DNA from: Anaerospora hongkongensis
GTDB taxonomy: Bacteria > Bacillota > Negativicutes > Sporomusales > DSM-15969
Reading direction: 5' to 3'
Assembly (NCBI RefSeq): GCF_004339805.1
Contig: NZ_SLUI01000003.1
Span: 124,001 to 188,000 of the forward strand
DNA length: 64,000 bases
Shown here one piece after another: positions 8,967-18,504 of this stretch. A program made the translations under genes and the position numbers. Each line of letters starts with the position of its first letter. Position 1 is the first letter of the stretch. The notes beneath the pieces were generated by a model. The model did no database searches and was not told the origin of the DNA. It was given only the letters and a program-made list of their open reading frames with translations.

Positions 8967-10100
8967 ATGGAATTTTGTTCTAAAGTAGCGCATGTTGGTC
9001 TCTGTACCGATGAAAAAACCGGTGCAATCAGCACACCTGTTTATCAAACGGCAACCTTTCGTCATCCCGGGTTAGGACAAAGCACCGGCTTCGACTATTC
9101 ACGCACGCAGAATCCAACGCGCAAAGTGCTGGAGGAAGCTGTAGCCGACCTGGAAAATGGCGCTGCCGGTTTTGCATTTTCTTCCGGTATGGCGGCAGTA
9201 TCCGGTGTTTTGATGATTTACAGCAGCGGTGATCATTTGGTAGTGGTGGAAGATTGCTATGGCGGCACATACCGTATACTGGATAAGGTATTCGCCAGGT
9301 TCGGCATTACGACAACTTTTGTTGACTCCAGTGATTTGGACGAAATAGCCCAGGCGGTCACCGGCAATACCAAGGCCATCCTTGTGGAAACTCCGACAAA
9401 TCCGTTAATGAAAATAGCTGATATCCGGCAGATTGCCCAGTTGGCTCGCCGGCATAACCTGCACTGCATCGTCGATAATACGTTTTTGACCCCTTATTAC
9501 CAGCGTCCGCTTGAATTGGGCGCCGATATCGTGATCCACAGCGGAACCAAGTACTTATCCGGTCATAACGACGTATTGTGCGGTATTGTTGTTGCCCGTG
9601 ATGCGGAGTTGGCTGAAAAAATACGGTTTATTCAAAACGCCACCGGTGCCGTGCTGGGACCTCAAGACAGCTGGCTGTTGCTCAGAGGCATGAAAACACT
9701 GGCGCTCAGAATGGACCGGCATAATGAGAATGCAGGCAAGGTAGCCCAGTGGCTGACCACTCATCCGAAAGTGGAGCAGGTTTATTATCCGGGGCTAAGC
9801 AGCCATCCAGGACGGGAAATTCAGGAATCTCAGGCTTCCGGCTATGGCGGGATGCTGTCATTTACGGTAACTGATCAGGCACTGGTGCCGCAGGTATTGG
9901 CGAAGGTAAAACTATTACAGTTTGCAGAAAGTTTAGGCGGCGTAGAATCCCTTATTACTTTTCCGGCAGCGCAGACCCATGCCGATATTCCGGCGGACAT
10001 CCGGGCAAGGCTCGGGATATCCGAATGTTTGTTGCGGCTTTCCGTAGGAATTGAGCATGTCGACGATATTATTCAGGATTTGGAACAAGCTCTCGGTTAA
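8967..10100 (+). CDS. metI: Cystathionine gamma-synthase / O-acylhomoserine thiolyase
   Basis: PLP-dependent trans-sulfuration enzyme of 377 residues that joins an activated homoserine with cysteine or sulfide on the way to methionine. It resembles Bacillus MetI along its length (STGFDYSRTQNPTR, FSSGMAA, VETPTNPLM, ESLGGVESLI). The PLP lysine is K195 in SGTKYLSGHND. GGAGG precedes ATG 8967. It is the only gene behind a SAM-I riboswitch, so it is expressed when SAM is low. Cystathionine lyase activity cannot be excluded, but the regulation fits synthesis. Confidence 0.9.
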   Translation: MEFCSKVAHVGLCTDEKTGAISTPVYQTATFRHPGLGQSTGFDYSRTQNPTRKVLEEAVADLENGAAGFAFSSGMAAVSGVLMIYSSGDHLVVVEDCYGGTYRILDKVFARFGITTTFVDSSDLDEIAQAVTGNTKAILVETPTNPLMKIADIRQIAQLARRHNLHCIVDNTFLTPYYQRPLELGADIVIHSGTKYLSGHNDVLCGIVVARDAELAEKIRFIQNATGAVLGPQDSWLLLRGMKTLALRMDRHNENAGKVAQWLTTHPKVEQVYYPGLSSHPGREIQESQASGYGGMLSFTVTDQALVPQVLAKVKLLQFAESLGGVESLITFPAAQTHADIPADIRARLGISECLLRLSVGIEHVDDIIQDLEQALG

Positions 10101-10176
10101 GTAAAAAATGTCTTTTAATGGATTGACGATTTATTGTATTTGTGGTAATATTTGATCATAATAACAATATTGTTCG

Positions 10177-10236
10177 GCCGATCAGACAACTGAAGGCTAA
10201 GGGTGCTTTACTAAAGCTGCCTTTAGCCTTTTTGTT
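10177..10236 (+). promoter_or_regulatory. Sulfur-leader motif and terminator, upstream of cysK
   Basis: Hairpin GCC (10177-10179)-GA-TCAG-ACAA-CTGA-A-GGC (10195-10197), whose 3' arm is shared with a terminator AAGGCTAAGG...CCTTTAGCCTT plus T run (to 10236). The two folds exclude each other, as in an attenuator. Promoter TTGACG 10123-10128, 17 bp, TAATAT 10146-10151. One of six related elements in the window; I cannot assign it to a known RNA family. Confidence 0.7.
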
Positions 10237-10278
10237 ATATGTTGGCAACTATAAAGGATATCATAAGGAGGGTCTTAT

Positions 10279-11214
10279 ATGTCACGTATTGCTCAGAACT
10301 TAACGGATCTTATCGGTAACACCCCTTTGCTGGAAGTTCGTAATTATAATGCAGAGGAAAAGCTTGAGGCCAAGCTTGTTGCCAAATTGGAATATTTTAA
10401 TCCGCTCAGCAGCGTAAAGGACCGTATTGGCTACGCGATGATCAAGGATGCAGAAGACCGAGGCGTTATTAATAAGGATACGGTAATTATTGAACCGACC
10501 AGCGGCAATACTGGTATTGCGCTTGCTTTTGTGGCCGCAGCCCGGGGCTATAAGCTGATTCTGACCATGCCTGATACGATGAGCGTAGAACGGCGTAATC
10601 TACTGAAAGCATTAGGGGCTGAATTGGTGTTGACTCCCGGTGCGGAAGGCATGAAAGGCGCTATCCGCAAAGCAGAAGAATTAGCTGCCTCTACAGCCAA
10701 TTCGTATCTGCCTCAGCAATTTAACAATCCTGCTAATCCGGAAATTCACAGAAAAACTACTGCTGAAGAAATCTGGCGCGATACAGATGGCAAAGTGGAC
10801 GTTTTTATTGCCGGTGTAGGCACAGGCGGAACGGTAACTGGTGTCGGTGAAGTCTTGAAACGGTACAATCCCAATGTTAAAATCGTCGCTGTAGAGCCAG
10901 CTGATTCTCCGGTGCTTTCCGGTGGCAACCCTGGCCCGCACAAAATTCAGGGGATTGGGGCAGGCTTTGTTCCCCAGGTTATCAATACGGCTATCATTGA
11001 TGAAATTTTTAAAGTAAAAAACGAGGAAGCCTTTACTGCTGCCCGCAATCTTGCCAAACGGGAAGGCTTGCTTGTAGGGATTTCCAGCGGAGCGGCAGCT
11101 TTTGCAGCCACGGAAATCGCCAAACGCCCTGAGAACAAAGGCAAAACCATTGTTGTACTGCTGCCTGATACCGGTGAGAGATATCTGTCCACCGTTCTTT
11201 TTGAAACAAACTAA
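10279..11214 (+). CDS. cysK: Cysteine synthase (O-acetylserine sulfhydrylase)
   Basis: PLP enzyme making cysteine from O-acetylserine and sulfide; 311 residues, normal for the family. PLP lysine K47 lies in [10 protein letters not shown]. The substrate loop [10 protein letters not shown], the GTGGTVTG phosphate-binding loop and [10 protein letters not shown] at the C-terminus are all present. AGGAGG precedes ATG 10279. It is transcribed alone behind the leader attenuator at 10177-10236, which implies control by sulfur status. Confidence 0.95.
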   Translation: MSRIAQNLTDLIGNTPLLEVRNYNAEEKLEAKLVAKLEYFNPLSSVKDRIGYAMIKDAEDRGVINKDTVIIEPTSGNTGIALAFVAAARGYKLILTMPDTMSVERRNLLKALGAELVLTPGAEGMKGAIRKAEELAASTANSYLPQQFNNPANPEIHRKTTAEEIWRDTDGKVDVFIAGVGTGGTVTGVGEVLKRYNPNVKIVAVEPADSPVLSGGNPGPHKIQGIGAGFVPQVINTAIIDEIFKVKNEEAFTAARNLAKREGLLVGISSGAAAFAATEIAKRPENKGKTIVVLLPDTGERYLSTVLFETN

Positions 11215-11237
11215 GAAATTGCAGCTTTTCAAAATGA

Positions 11238-11276
11238 GGGCTAAGCAACCGTTATAAGGCTGCTTAGCCTTTTGCG
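11238..11276 (+). terminator. Terminator after cysK
   Basis: GGCTAAGCA (about 11245-11253) pairs with TGCTTAGCC, followed by TTTT. Confidence 0.75.
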
Positions 11277-11354
11277 TGAATAACACAATGGGATTTTTTT
11301 ATTGACATGGCCGTCTTCCCATGCTAATATCAAAATCAATAATTAAATAGAAAA

Positions 11355-11506
11355 CTCTTATCGAGAGTGGTCGAGGGAATGGCCCGATGACACCCGGCAA
11401 CCGGCAGCAATGCAGTGGTGCTAAATCCAGCAGAACGGAAGCGTTCTGGAAGATGAGAGGAAAGAATATGGTTTTTTTGAACCCCTTTCCTCGGAAAGGG
11501 GTTTTA
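11355..11506 (+). promoter_or_regulatory. SAM-I (S-box) riboswitch with terminator, upstream of metX
   Basis: The aptamer runs from CTCTTATC (11355) to GATGAGAG (11452-11459) and shares long identical core stretches with the element upstream of metI. The terminator AACCCCTTTCC/GGAAAGGGGTT spans 11480-11505. Promoter TTGACA 11302-11307, 17 bp, TAATAT 11325-11330. Confidence 0.95.
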
Positions 11507-11545
11507 CTATTGGTTATAGCGAGTATGCAGGTGAGAGGAGAAGAT

Positions 11546-12712
11546 ATGAGAAGGCGTAAGCATATGAAGGTGATTACCGTTGCCGATAAAGAACAGCCTC
11601 TGCTCCTGGACTGCGGTATGATGCTGCCCGAAATTCAGGCTGCCTATGAAACCTACGGCAAATTATCTCCAGCCCGTGACAACGTTGTTTTGGTTGTTCA
11701 CGCTTTAACCGGAGACAGTCACCCGGCGGCCCATGACCGGGATGATGAAATAGGCTGGTGGGAACCGCTGGTCGGTCCAGGCTGTCCCATTGATACGAAT
11801 ATTTTTTATGTCATTTGTTCCAATGTGCTGGGCGGTTGTCAGGGGACAACCGGACCTGCTTCCATCAATCCTGACACCGGGCATCCGTACGGAGCATGTT
11901 TTCCGCAAATTACGATCCGTGATATGGTGCGCGTGCAAAAACGATTGCTTGATAAACTAGGAATTGAACGGTTAGTTTTGGTTATCGGCGGTTCAATGGG
12001 AGGGATGCAGGCGCTGGAGTGGGCGGTTACTTATCCGGATATGATGGATGGTGCTGCCGTGATTGCCGCGCCCGGTCATACAACACCTCAGGCTATTGCC
12101 TATAATGTTGTCGGCCGCAGGGCGGTTATGCTTGATCCGGCCTGGCAGGAAGGAAATTATTACGGTTCGCAGGGGCCGGCAGAAGGGCTTGCTATTGCCA
12201 GGGCATTAGGAATGATCACTTATCAAAGTGATGCTTCCATGACGGAGAAATTTGGCCGTAAACGGCGGAATGATCAGTTTGAAATTGAAAACTATCTCGA
12301 CTACCAGGGAGGCAGCCTGGTAAAGCGCTTTGATGCCAATGCGTACTTGTACCTGTTGAAGGCCTTGGATCTGCACGATGTGAGCAGGGGGTACGCTTCC
12401 TACCAGGCGGCGCTGCGGCGGGTAAAAGCCAGGGTGCTGGTGATTGGTGTCAGCTCCGATATTTTATATCCTCCTTACCAGCAGCAGCAATTGGTAAAAG
12501 AGCTGAAAGCGGCAGGAGTCCGGGCCGAATACAGCGAGATTGAGAGCTGTCACGGTCATGACGGTTTTCTCATTGATTTTCCTGTTTTGCGGCCAATGGT
12601 TGACCGCTTTATCCGTTCTATACTGCCGACACCGGCCCTGCTGACCCGCCATTCCCTGTTTCGCCCCGCTGATTTGGCCTACTTAGGAGCCAGACTGGTG
12701 ACAGAAATATAA
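11546..12712 (+). CDS. metX: Homoserine O-acetyltransferase
   Basis: Alpha/beta-hydrolase enzyme that activates homoserine with acetyl-CoA, the first dedicated step to methionine. Start chosen at ATG 11546 after AGAGGAG; an upstream extension of the frame runs through the riboswitch and is not coding. The product is 388 residues. Nucleophile S150 is in GGSMGGMQ; NVLGGCQGTTGP, SSDILYPP (Asp) and CHGHDGFL (His) complete the expected motifs. It is followed 34 bp later by an aminotransferase in the same SAM-controlled unit. A succinyltransferase variant is possible, since acyl specificity was not checked. Confidence 0.92.
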   Translation: MRRRKHMKVITVADKEQPLLLDCGMMLPEIQAAYETYGKLSPARDNVVLVVHALTGDSHPAAHDRDDEIGWWEPLVGPGCPIDTNIFYVICSNVLGGCQGTTGPASINPDTGHPYGACFPQITIRDMVRVQKRLLDKLGIERLVLVIGGSMGGMQALEWAVTYPDMMDGAAVIAAPGHTTPQAIAYNVVGRRAVMLDPAWQEGNYYGSQGPAEGLAIARALGMITYQSDASMTEKFGRKRRNDQFEIENYLDYQGGSLVKRFDANAYLYLLKALDLHDVSRGYASYQAALRRVKARVLVIGVSSDILYPPYQQQQLVKELKAAGVRAEYSEIESCHGHDGFLIDFPVLRPMVDRFIRSILPTPALLTRHSLFRPADLAYLGARLVTEI

Positions 12713-12746
12713 CAATACTCGATATTAAAAAAACTGAGGTGCTATT

Positions 12747-13928
12747 ATGCAAAGATTGAAGAATTATGCTTCTCACAAAGCCAGCCAGTTTACGGAATCC
12801 GTTATCCGCGAAATGTCACGCATTGCTGCCCAGCACAATGCCATTAATCTGGCGCAGGGCTTTCCTGATTTTCCTGCTCCAGACGCTATTAAAGAAGCAG
12901 CTGTAAAAGCGATTTACAGCGATGAAAATCAATATGCCATTACCTGGGGAACAAAAGGTCTGCGAGATGCTATCGCCTGGAAGACCCAGAAAGATTACGG
13001 CTTCGCTGTTGATCCCGAAACCCAGCTGACCGTCTGCTGCGGCTCCACCGAAGGAATGATTGCCACTTTGCTGGCAACTGTCAATCCCGGCGAAGAAGTC
13101 ATTATTTTTGAACCCTTCTACGAAAACTATGGAGCCGATGTAATTCTCTGCGGTGCGCAGCCCCGGTATATCCAACTAAAAGCTCCGGACTTTAGCTTTG
13201 ACTATGATGAGCTTGCCGCGCTGTTTTCTGATAAGACACGGGCAATTATCATTAACACACCTAATAACCCGACAGGTAAAGTGTTTACCGGAGAAGAACT
13301 GAACTTTATTGCCGAACTCTGCGTGAAGCATGATGTATTAGCGATTACTGATGAAATCTATGAGCATATTTTATATGACGGTGCAAAACATATTTCCATG
13401 TGGACCCTGCCCGGAATGGCTGACAGAACAATTATTGTAAACGGTATTTCCAAGACTTACAGCGTTACAGGGTGGCGGATTGGTTATGTTCTGGCCCCGC
13501 CGGATATTTCCCAGGCAATACGGAAAGTTCATGATTTCCTTACAGTTGGAGCTGCTGCGCCGCTGCAGGTTGCTGCAGGCGAAGCAATGCGCTTCGGTCC
13601 CGAATATTATGAAGAGCTGGCAGATTTTTACCGGGTTCGCCGTGATTTTCTGTTTACTGTTCTGGAGAATGCCGGCTTTAGCTGCATTAAACCTCAGGGT
13701 GCCTATTACATCATGGCTGGCTTTGAAAAATTTGACTGGCAGGATGACGTTGAGTTTTCCCGCTATCTGACCCGGGATATTGGTGTTGCCGTAGTACCTG
13801 GTTCCAGCTTTTACCGGGAAACAACACCGGAAGCCAGTAAATATGTCCGTTTTTGCTTTTGCAAGCAATTCAAGACACTGGAAGCGGCTGCTGAACGTAT
13901 TGGCAAGCTGACACAATTTGTAAAATAA
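12747..13928 (+). CDS. PLP-dependent class I aminotransferase (methionine-related?)
   Basis: Fold-type I aminotransferase of 393 residues with PLP lysine K236 in NGISKTYSVTGWRIGY, NTPNNPTGKV and a C-terminal YVRFCF Arg. GAGGTG precedes ATG 12747. The sequence belongs to the group that includes methionine/kynurenine aminotransferases (LAQGFPDFPAP near the N-terminus). Its place behind metX under a SAM-I riboswitch suggests the transamination of ketomethylthiobutyrate or another methionine-linked keto acid (inference). Confidence 0.85.
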   Translation: MQRLKNYASHKASQFTESVIREMSRIAAQHNAINLAQGFPDFPAPDAIKEAAVKAIYSDENQYAITWGTKGLRDAIAWKTQKDYGFAVDPETQLTVCCGSTEGMIATLLATVNPGEEVIIFEPFYENYGADVILCGAQPRYIQLKAPDFSFDYDELAALFSDKTRAIIINTPNNPTGKVFTGEELNFIAELCVKHDVLAITDEIYEHILYDGAKHISMWTLPGMADRTIIVNGISKTYSVTGWRIGYVLAPPDISQAIRKVHDFLTVGAAAPLQVAAGEAMRFGPEYYEELADFYRVRRDFLFTVLENAGFSCIKPQGAYYIMAGFEKFDWQDDVEFSRYLTRDIGVAVVPGSSFYRETTPEASKYVRFCFCKQFKTLEAAAERIGKLTQFVK

Positions 13929-14006
13929 CGGCGCTTTTTCCTTGACCTTTACCAGACGCTGTGATACTATAAAGCAAATCAATTGTAAAAATGAGAAATA
14001 GGTACT

Positions 14007-14062
14007 AGCTGATTAGATATCTAAAGGCTAAGATTCCCGTAAGGGCGTCTTAGCCTTTTATT
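14007..14062 (+). promoter_or_regulatory. Sulfur-leader motif and terminator, upstream of the DUF2325 gene
   Basis: AGCT (14007-14010)-GA-TTAG-ATAT-CTAA-A-GGCT (14026-14029), then a terminator AAGGCTAAGA...TCTTAGCCTT plus T run. Compared with the cysK leader, TCAG/CTGA has become TTAG/CTAA, a compensatory change. Promoter TTGACC 13942-13947, 17 bp, TACTAT 13965-13970. Confidence 0.7.
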
Positions 14063-14092
14063 TTGGTGTAAGGGCTGACTGAAAGAAACAGA

Positions 14093-14134
14093 GGCCGGAT
14101 TATTGCCCCGTTGACAGGGGGCAATAATCCGGCC
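14093..14134 (+). repeat. Long perfect hairpin between the leader and the DUF2325 start
   Basis: Arms GGCCGGATTATTGCCCC (14093-14109) and its exact complement (14118-14134), 8-base loop. Only a weak T tract (CTTTAG) follows, so it may be a second attenuator, an mRNA-stability hairpin or a weak terminator 25 bp before the start codon. Confidence 0.6.
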
Positions 14135-14159
14135 TTTAGTAAGCAGAGGAGGGTGAGTC

Positions 14160-14444
14160 ATGTTGATGATTATTGGTGCAGACCATTTAGGCGGCATTGA
14201 AAAGAATTTATATCATCACGGTTTTACGGATATCGAGCATATCCGGGGGAGAAATGTGAACGACCGCAAGAAGATTAATATTCCCTCCAATACGGCACTG
14301 ATTGTAGTGCTTACCGATTATATCAATCACATGACAGCCAGATGTATCAAGGAGCAGGCTAAGGCGCAAGGTGTCCCCATGGTTTTTGCCAAACGGTCAT
14401 GGTGCTTTCTCTCCAGGGAATTATCCCGCTGCGGGGCAATTTAG
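14160..14444 (+). CDS. DUF2325 domain protein
   Basis: Small protein of 94 residues that matches the DUF2325 pattern: a Rossmann-like start (MIIGADHLGGIEKNL), an LTDYINH stretch and a Cys-containing end. The function is unknown. GAGGAGGG precedes ATG 14160; ATG 14166 is an alternative. It stands alone behind the sulfur-type leader and ends 4 bp from the convergent TauE gene, so by context it belongs to the sulfur regulon. Confidence 0.75.
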   Translation: MLMIIGADHLGGIEKNLYHHGFTDIEHIRGRNVNDRKKINIPSNTALIVVLTDYINHMTARCIKEQAKAQGVPMVFAKRSWCFLSRELSRCGAI

Positions 14445-14448
14445 CTGC

Positions 14449-15213
14449 TTATATTTCAACCAGTATCAGCCTGAGTCCCAGCCCAAACAAAGCCAAGGCC
14501 AGCAGCATTAAAATGGAGCGCGATTTTACTTTTACTGACAGGCGAGCGCCGAACTGGGCACCGATGATTGCGCCAAAGCCGATGAACAGCGCTGGACCTA
14601 CGAGAATATTCTGGGCCAGGTAATGCGAGATTACGCCAAAGAAGCTGGAAATAGCCAGCACGCAGTGCGAAGTAGCTGTTGCAATATGGGTGGGAAAGCC
14701 TAGGAAATAGACCATTGCCGGTACGTGAATAACACCGCCGCCTATTCCGAAGACGCTGGAGATAAAGCCGATAGCGACACTAAGCAATACCCCGCCGGTG
14801 CGGTTGTAGGTAAAAGTATCCTTGTCAAACTCGGCTGCATCCTGTTTTGGCGAGGAGCGCAGAAACATAATGATCGCAAGACCGACTAACAGCAGCCCAA
14901 AGGCTATACGAAAGCTGGTGCCGGTGAAGTACTCGGCAAGATAGCCACCGGCAAGAGCTCCCGGGATAGTTGCCAGGCTGAAGCGAATAACGGCATCATA
15001 ATACACCTTTTTTTGCCGGATGTAGGCAATGGATCCGGACAGTGCATTGAGAAAAACGATTGTCAGTGAAGTACCGACAGCATATTGGGGAGTCCAGTGA
15101 AAGGCAAGTAAAAAGAGGGGAACAAAAATAACCCCGCCGCCGACACCGATTAATGTACCAAATGCGCCGACGGTGAACCCCATAGCAAGAAACAGCAAAC
15201 TGGATGTTATCAT
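14449..15213 (-). CDS. TauE/SafE-family sulfite/sulfonate permease
   Basis: Integral membrane protein of 254 residues with about 8 helices in two repeats, each opening with a Gly-rich motif (GTLIGVGGGVIFVP near residue 20 and SSVFGIGGGVIHVP near residue 157). The family exports or imports sulfite, organosulfonates or related anions. GAGG precedes the minus-strand start. It is divergent from the cysteine desulfurase-like gene and convergent with DUF2325; the sulfur-rich context supports a sulfur-anion role. Confidence 0.88.
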   Translation of the reverse strand: MITSSLLFLAMGFTVGAFGTLIGVGGGVIFVPLFLLAFHWTPQYAVGTSLTIVFLNALSGSIAYIRQKKVYYDAVIRFSLATIPGALAGGYLAEYFTGTSFRIAFGLLLVGLAIIMFLRSSPKQDAAEFDKDTFTYNRTGGVLLSVAIGFISSVFGIGGGVIHVPAMVYFLGFPTHIATATSHCVLAISSFFGVISHYLAQNILVGPALFIGFGAIIGAQFGARLSVKVKSRSILMLLALALFGLGLRLILVEI

Positions 15214-15411
15214 TTTGACCTCCTTGAGGTAGTTATTTTATGCAGTAATTTTAATGGTAGTATTAATCATACTCTTTTGCTTTAGCGCTATCAATAGACT
15301 TAAGGAAGTTTTCCAGCTTTTTATTTGCTATCCCTCTGGCGGACGAGTTCGGATTTGGCTGCAGCTGAATATACTGATGGTAAGTAGTTTTAGCTAGCCG
15401 AGGTGGTAAAT

Positions 15412-16776
15412 ATGAAAAGATATTCCCATTTTCGCGAAATGGTTGTTGGCGTAAATACGCGGGTCCCGCTGGAGAGCGGCGAGTATGTTACGGCAATTAA
15501 CTTTGATAACGCTGCTACAACTCCGCCCTTTTGTTCTGTCATGCAGGCAATTATGGAATTTGCCCCCTGGTATTCTTCCGTTCACCGGGGCAAAGGTCAT
15601 AAGTCTGTTTTTTCCTCGGAACTATATGAAGAGAGCAGGCAGGTAATCAAGCAGTTTGTTGGTGCCGACCAAACGAAAGAAGTTATTTTCACCAAAAATA
15701 CAACAGAATCGATTAATATCCTTGCTTATTTACTGCAGGGAGATGCTAAAAAACAAGTAGTCTTGTCCACCGATATGGAGCATCTTGCCAATGATCTGCC
15801 CTGGCGGGAGCATTTTACGATTGACTATGTGAAAATTAAAGAAGACGGACAGCTGTCACTCACTGATTTAAAAGAAAAGCTGATCAAATATCAGGGTAAG
15901 GTGAAGCTGGTAACAGTAACTGGAGCCTCGAATGTGACGGGATATATTAATCCTGTTTATAAGATTGCCGAACTGGCGCATAAATATGGAGCCCAAATTC
16001 TCGTTGACGGTGCTCAACTGGTTCCCCATGCGCCGTTTGATATGAAGCCTTCCAATGCAGCCGATCATATCGATTATCTGGTTTTTTCCGGCCATAAGCT
16101 GTATGCTCCCTTTGGAGCAGGAGTGCTGATAGGACCGCTGGAAGATTTCGCTGCGGGAAATCCGGTTTATAAAGGGGGTGGCGCGGTAGGTCTGGTATCC
16201 CATGACTTTGTTGAATGGGATAATCCGCCTAACCGCTATGAAGCGGGTACGCCCAATATGATGGGCGTAGTGGCTATGACTGCCGCCATTCAAACGTTAC
16301 AATCCATTAACTGTGGAGTTGTCCATGAATATGAAAAGAATTTAATTGACTATGCGATAAAAGGGCTGCAGTGTATACCGGATATCCAGTTGTTTTGTTG
16401 TGCTGACGGCAATGAAGAGCGGGTAAGTCTGGTATCCTTTGCAGTTGACGGCCTGTATCACAGTATCGTTGCCGCCATTTTAGCCCAGGAGGCAGGGATT
16501 GCTGCCAGGAGCGGCCTGTTTTGCGCTCACCCGTATGTGGAAAAATTATTAAAAATGTCGGATAAGGAATTAGCGCACTATCATGAAAATGTAGATGTCC
16601 TTGTGCCTGGTTTGGTAAGAATCAGTTTCGGCTTGTATAATACCCGCGAGGAGATCGATGTCATGCTTGATCTGCTGACAAGAGTGTCGCGCAATAAGAA
16701 CTATTATAAGAACAAATATAAAAATGAAGCCCGCAATGGCGGGGAGGAACAAACCCATTTCTTATGGTTTTGTTAG
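15412..16776 (+). CDS. Aminotransferase class V, cysteine desulfurase-like
   Basis: PLP enzyme of about 454 residues. Start chosen at ATG 15412, after GAGGTGG; a GTG at 15403 overlaps that site. Features are FDNAATTPP near the N-terminus, H-rich VLSTDMEHLAND, and the PLP lysine K229 in SGHKLYAPFG. AARSGLFCAHPY near residue 365 carries a Cys where desulfurases have the active-site loop. The basic, Asn/Lys-rich C-terminal tail (about 25 residues) is unusual. It probably releases sulfur from cysteine, but no iscU-like scaffold gene is nearby, so another beta-elimination or aminotransferase role is possible. Confidence 0.82.
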   Translation: MKRYSHFREMVVGVNTRVPLESGEYVTAINFDNAATTPPFCSVMQAIMEFAPWYSSVHRGKGHKSVFSSELYEESRQVIKQFVGADQTKEVIFTKNTTESINILAYLLQGDAKKQVVLSTDMEHLANDLPWREHFTIDYVKIKEDGQLSLTDLKEKLIKYQGKVKLVTVTGASNVTGYINPVYKIAELAHKYGAQILVDGAQLVPHAPFDMKPSNAADHIDYLVFSGHKLYAPFGAGVLIGPLEDFAAGNPVYKGGGAVGLVSHDFVEWDNPPNRYEAGTPNMMGVVAMTAAIQTLQSINCGVVHEYEKNLIDYAIKGLQCIPDIQLFCCADGNEERVSLVSFAVDGLYHSIVAAILAQEAGIAARSGLFCAHPYVEKLLKMSDKELAHYHENVDVLVPGLVRISFGLYNTREEIDVMLDLLTRVSRNKNYYKNKYKNEARNGGEEQTHFLWFC

Positions 16777-16831
16777 AAATCCGGCTTGACTGCTGACCGC
16801 TTTTATGGTTAAATAAATACAACGTATTTTG

Positions 16832-16886
16832 AGCTGATTGGAAAAACCAAAGGCCAAAGTGTTTCGACACTTTGGCTTTTTTATTT
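16832..16886 (+). promoter_or_regulatory. Sulfur-leader motif and terminator, upstream of sulfite reductase
   Basis: AGCT-GA-TTGG (16838-16841)-AAAAA-CCAA (16847-16850)-A-GGC, then terminator GCCAAAGTG (16853-16861)/CACTTTGGC (16868-16876) plus T run. TTGG/CCAA is a further compensatory version of the inner stem. Promoter TTGACT 16786-16791, 17 bp, TTAAAT 16809-16814. Confidence 0.72.
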
Positions 16887-16902
16887 TTTGGAGGTGTCGT
16901 AC

Positions 16903-18504
16903 ATGAAGTGGCAGCAGGATATAAGCAAATTAAATAATGTGGAAAAAATAAAACTGGAAAAAGACGGTCTGGATGTAATTCATGATATTGAGCGATATGC
17001 TGAGCTGGGCTTTGCCGCTATTGACCCTGCTGATTTCGACCGGCTGAAGTGGTACGGTTTATACGTGCAGCGTCCGAAGAGCGAGGGTCTTTTTATGCTG
17101 AGAGTCAAGCTGCCCGGCGGTGGTCTGACTGCCGGGCAGGCCAGGGCAGTAGCAGCTATAGCCAAAGATTACACACAGGACCGGCTGGCGATTACCACCA
17201 GGCAGTCCCTGCAGTTTCATGGGTTAAAGGTAGAGTTTCTGCCGGATATATTCGGACGCCTGAATGAGGTCGGCCTTAGCGTGGTAGAAGCGGCCGGCGA
17301 CTGCCCCCGCAATATTGTCAGCACTCCGCTCGCTGGGATTGATAAAGATGAAGTATTGGACCCCCGTCCATTAATCACAGAGCTGAATCAGTTCTTCGAA
17401 GGCAACCGTGAGTTTTCCAATCTGCCGCGCAAATTTAAAATTGCGATAACCGGCAGTGTCGATAATTCGATTTTTGCCCAAATTAATGACTTAGCCTTTG
17501 TGCCGGCAGTGAAAGAAATAGAGGGCCAATCTGTGCTGGGCTTTCATGTACTGGCAGGCGGCGGTTTATCTGCCAAGCCGGCCTTAGCGATTAAGCTGGA
17601 TGTGTTTGTCCGTCCTGAGCAGGTGCTGCTTGTTGCCAGTGCTACTGCTGCGCTTTTCCGGGATTATGGTTATCGGGAAAGCCGTCATCACGCCCGGCTG
17701 AAATATCTCATACAGGACTGGGGAAAAGAAAAATTTACGGCAGAGCTGCTGGCTCTTACAGGTCCTTTGCATACACCCGGGGAGGAACCGGCCGCCAAAT
17801 CAGCTGAGGGGCTTTTTTATGGAATTCATCAGCAGAAGCAGCCGGGGCTAAATTACGCAGGCCTTGCGATTCCGGCAGGGCAGCTTACTGCGGAAGAATT
17901 GACGGACTTAGCTGGTATTGCCGAAATTTATGGTGACGGTACCTTGCGAACAGTCAATTCGCAAAATCTCGTCATTGCCAATATTCCGGATGAGAAGCTG
18001 CAGCGATTGTCGGCAGAAGAACTGATAAGCCGCTTTGCGACTCCGGAAATTGTTCATGCTCCTGCCGTTATTTCCTGTACAGGAACGGAGTTTTGTCCGC
18101 TCGGATTAGTTCGCACGAAACATTTGGTAAGTCCTATTGAGGCCTATGTAAAACAAAAAGGGCTAGACAATCTGCCTGTCAGCATTCATATCAGTGGCTG
18201 CATTAATTCCTGCGGTCAGCACCAGATAGCAGATATCGGCCTGCAGGGTGTACTCAGCAGGCAAGGCGACAACGTAAGTGAAGCTTTTGAAATTTGGCTT
18301 GCAGGTTCCCTGGCAGGACCGGGCAAGCTTGGTACTAAGCTAAAAGGAGCTGTTCCCTCTGAACAGCTACCGCAGGTTCTTGGCCGGTTCCTGGAACATG
18401 TTCAAACTACGCGGCAACCGGCAGAAGCTTTTGACGATTATGTGCGCCGGCAAGGAATTGAGCATTTGCAGCACGTACTGGATAAAATTAAAGAAATCGG
18501 CTGA
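16903..18504 (+). CDS. Ferredoxin-type nitrite/sulfite reductase
   Basis: Siroheme / [4Fe-4S] reductase of 533 residues that makes sulfide from sulfite (or ammonia from nitrite). It has two ferredoxin-like half-domains, an N-terminal TTRQSLQFHGL segment binding siroheme, and the C-terminal cluster motif CTGTEFCPLG followed by SGCINSCGQH, i.e. two Cys pairs. GGAGGTG precedes ATG 16903. The upstream sulfur leader and surrounding cys/met genes favour assimilatory sulfite reduction. No sulfate-activating genes are in the window, so the sulfite source is unclear. Confidence 0.88.
   Translation: MKWQQDISKLNNVEKIKLEKDGLDVIHDIERYAELGFAAIDPADFDRLKWYGLYVQRPKSEGLFMLRVKLPGGGLTAGQARAVAAIAKDYTQDRLAITTRQSLQFHGLKVEFLPDIFGRLNEVGLSVVEAAGDCPRNIVSTPLAGIDKDEVLDPRPLITELNQFFEGNREFSNLPRKFKIAITGSVDNSIFAQINDLAFVPAVKEIEGQSVLGFHVLAGGGLSAKPALAIKLDVFVRPEQVLLVASATAALFRDYGYRESRHHARLKYLIQDWGKEKFTAELLALTGPLHTPGEEPAAKSAEGLFYGIHQQKQPGLNYAGLAIPAGQLTAEELTDLAGIAEIYGDGTLRTVNSQNLVIANIPDEKLQRLSAEELISRFATPEIVHAPAVISCTGTEFCPLGLVRTKHLVSPIEAYVKQKGLDNLPVSIHISGCINSCGQHQIADIGLQGVLSRQGDNVSEAFEIWLAGSLAGPGKLGTKLKGAVPSEQLPQVLGRFLEHVQTTRQPAEAFDDYVRRQGIEHLQHVLDKIKEIG

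Noticed and set aside
13371..13982. 203-codon minus-strand open frame opposite the aminotransferase
   Set aside because: The plus-strand gene has full catalytic motifs; this frame runs over its end and has no binding site.
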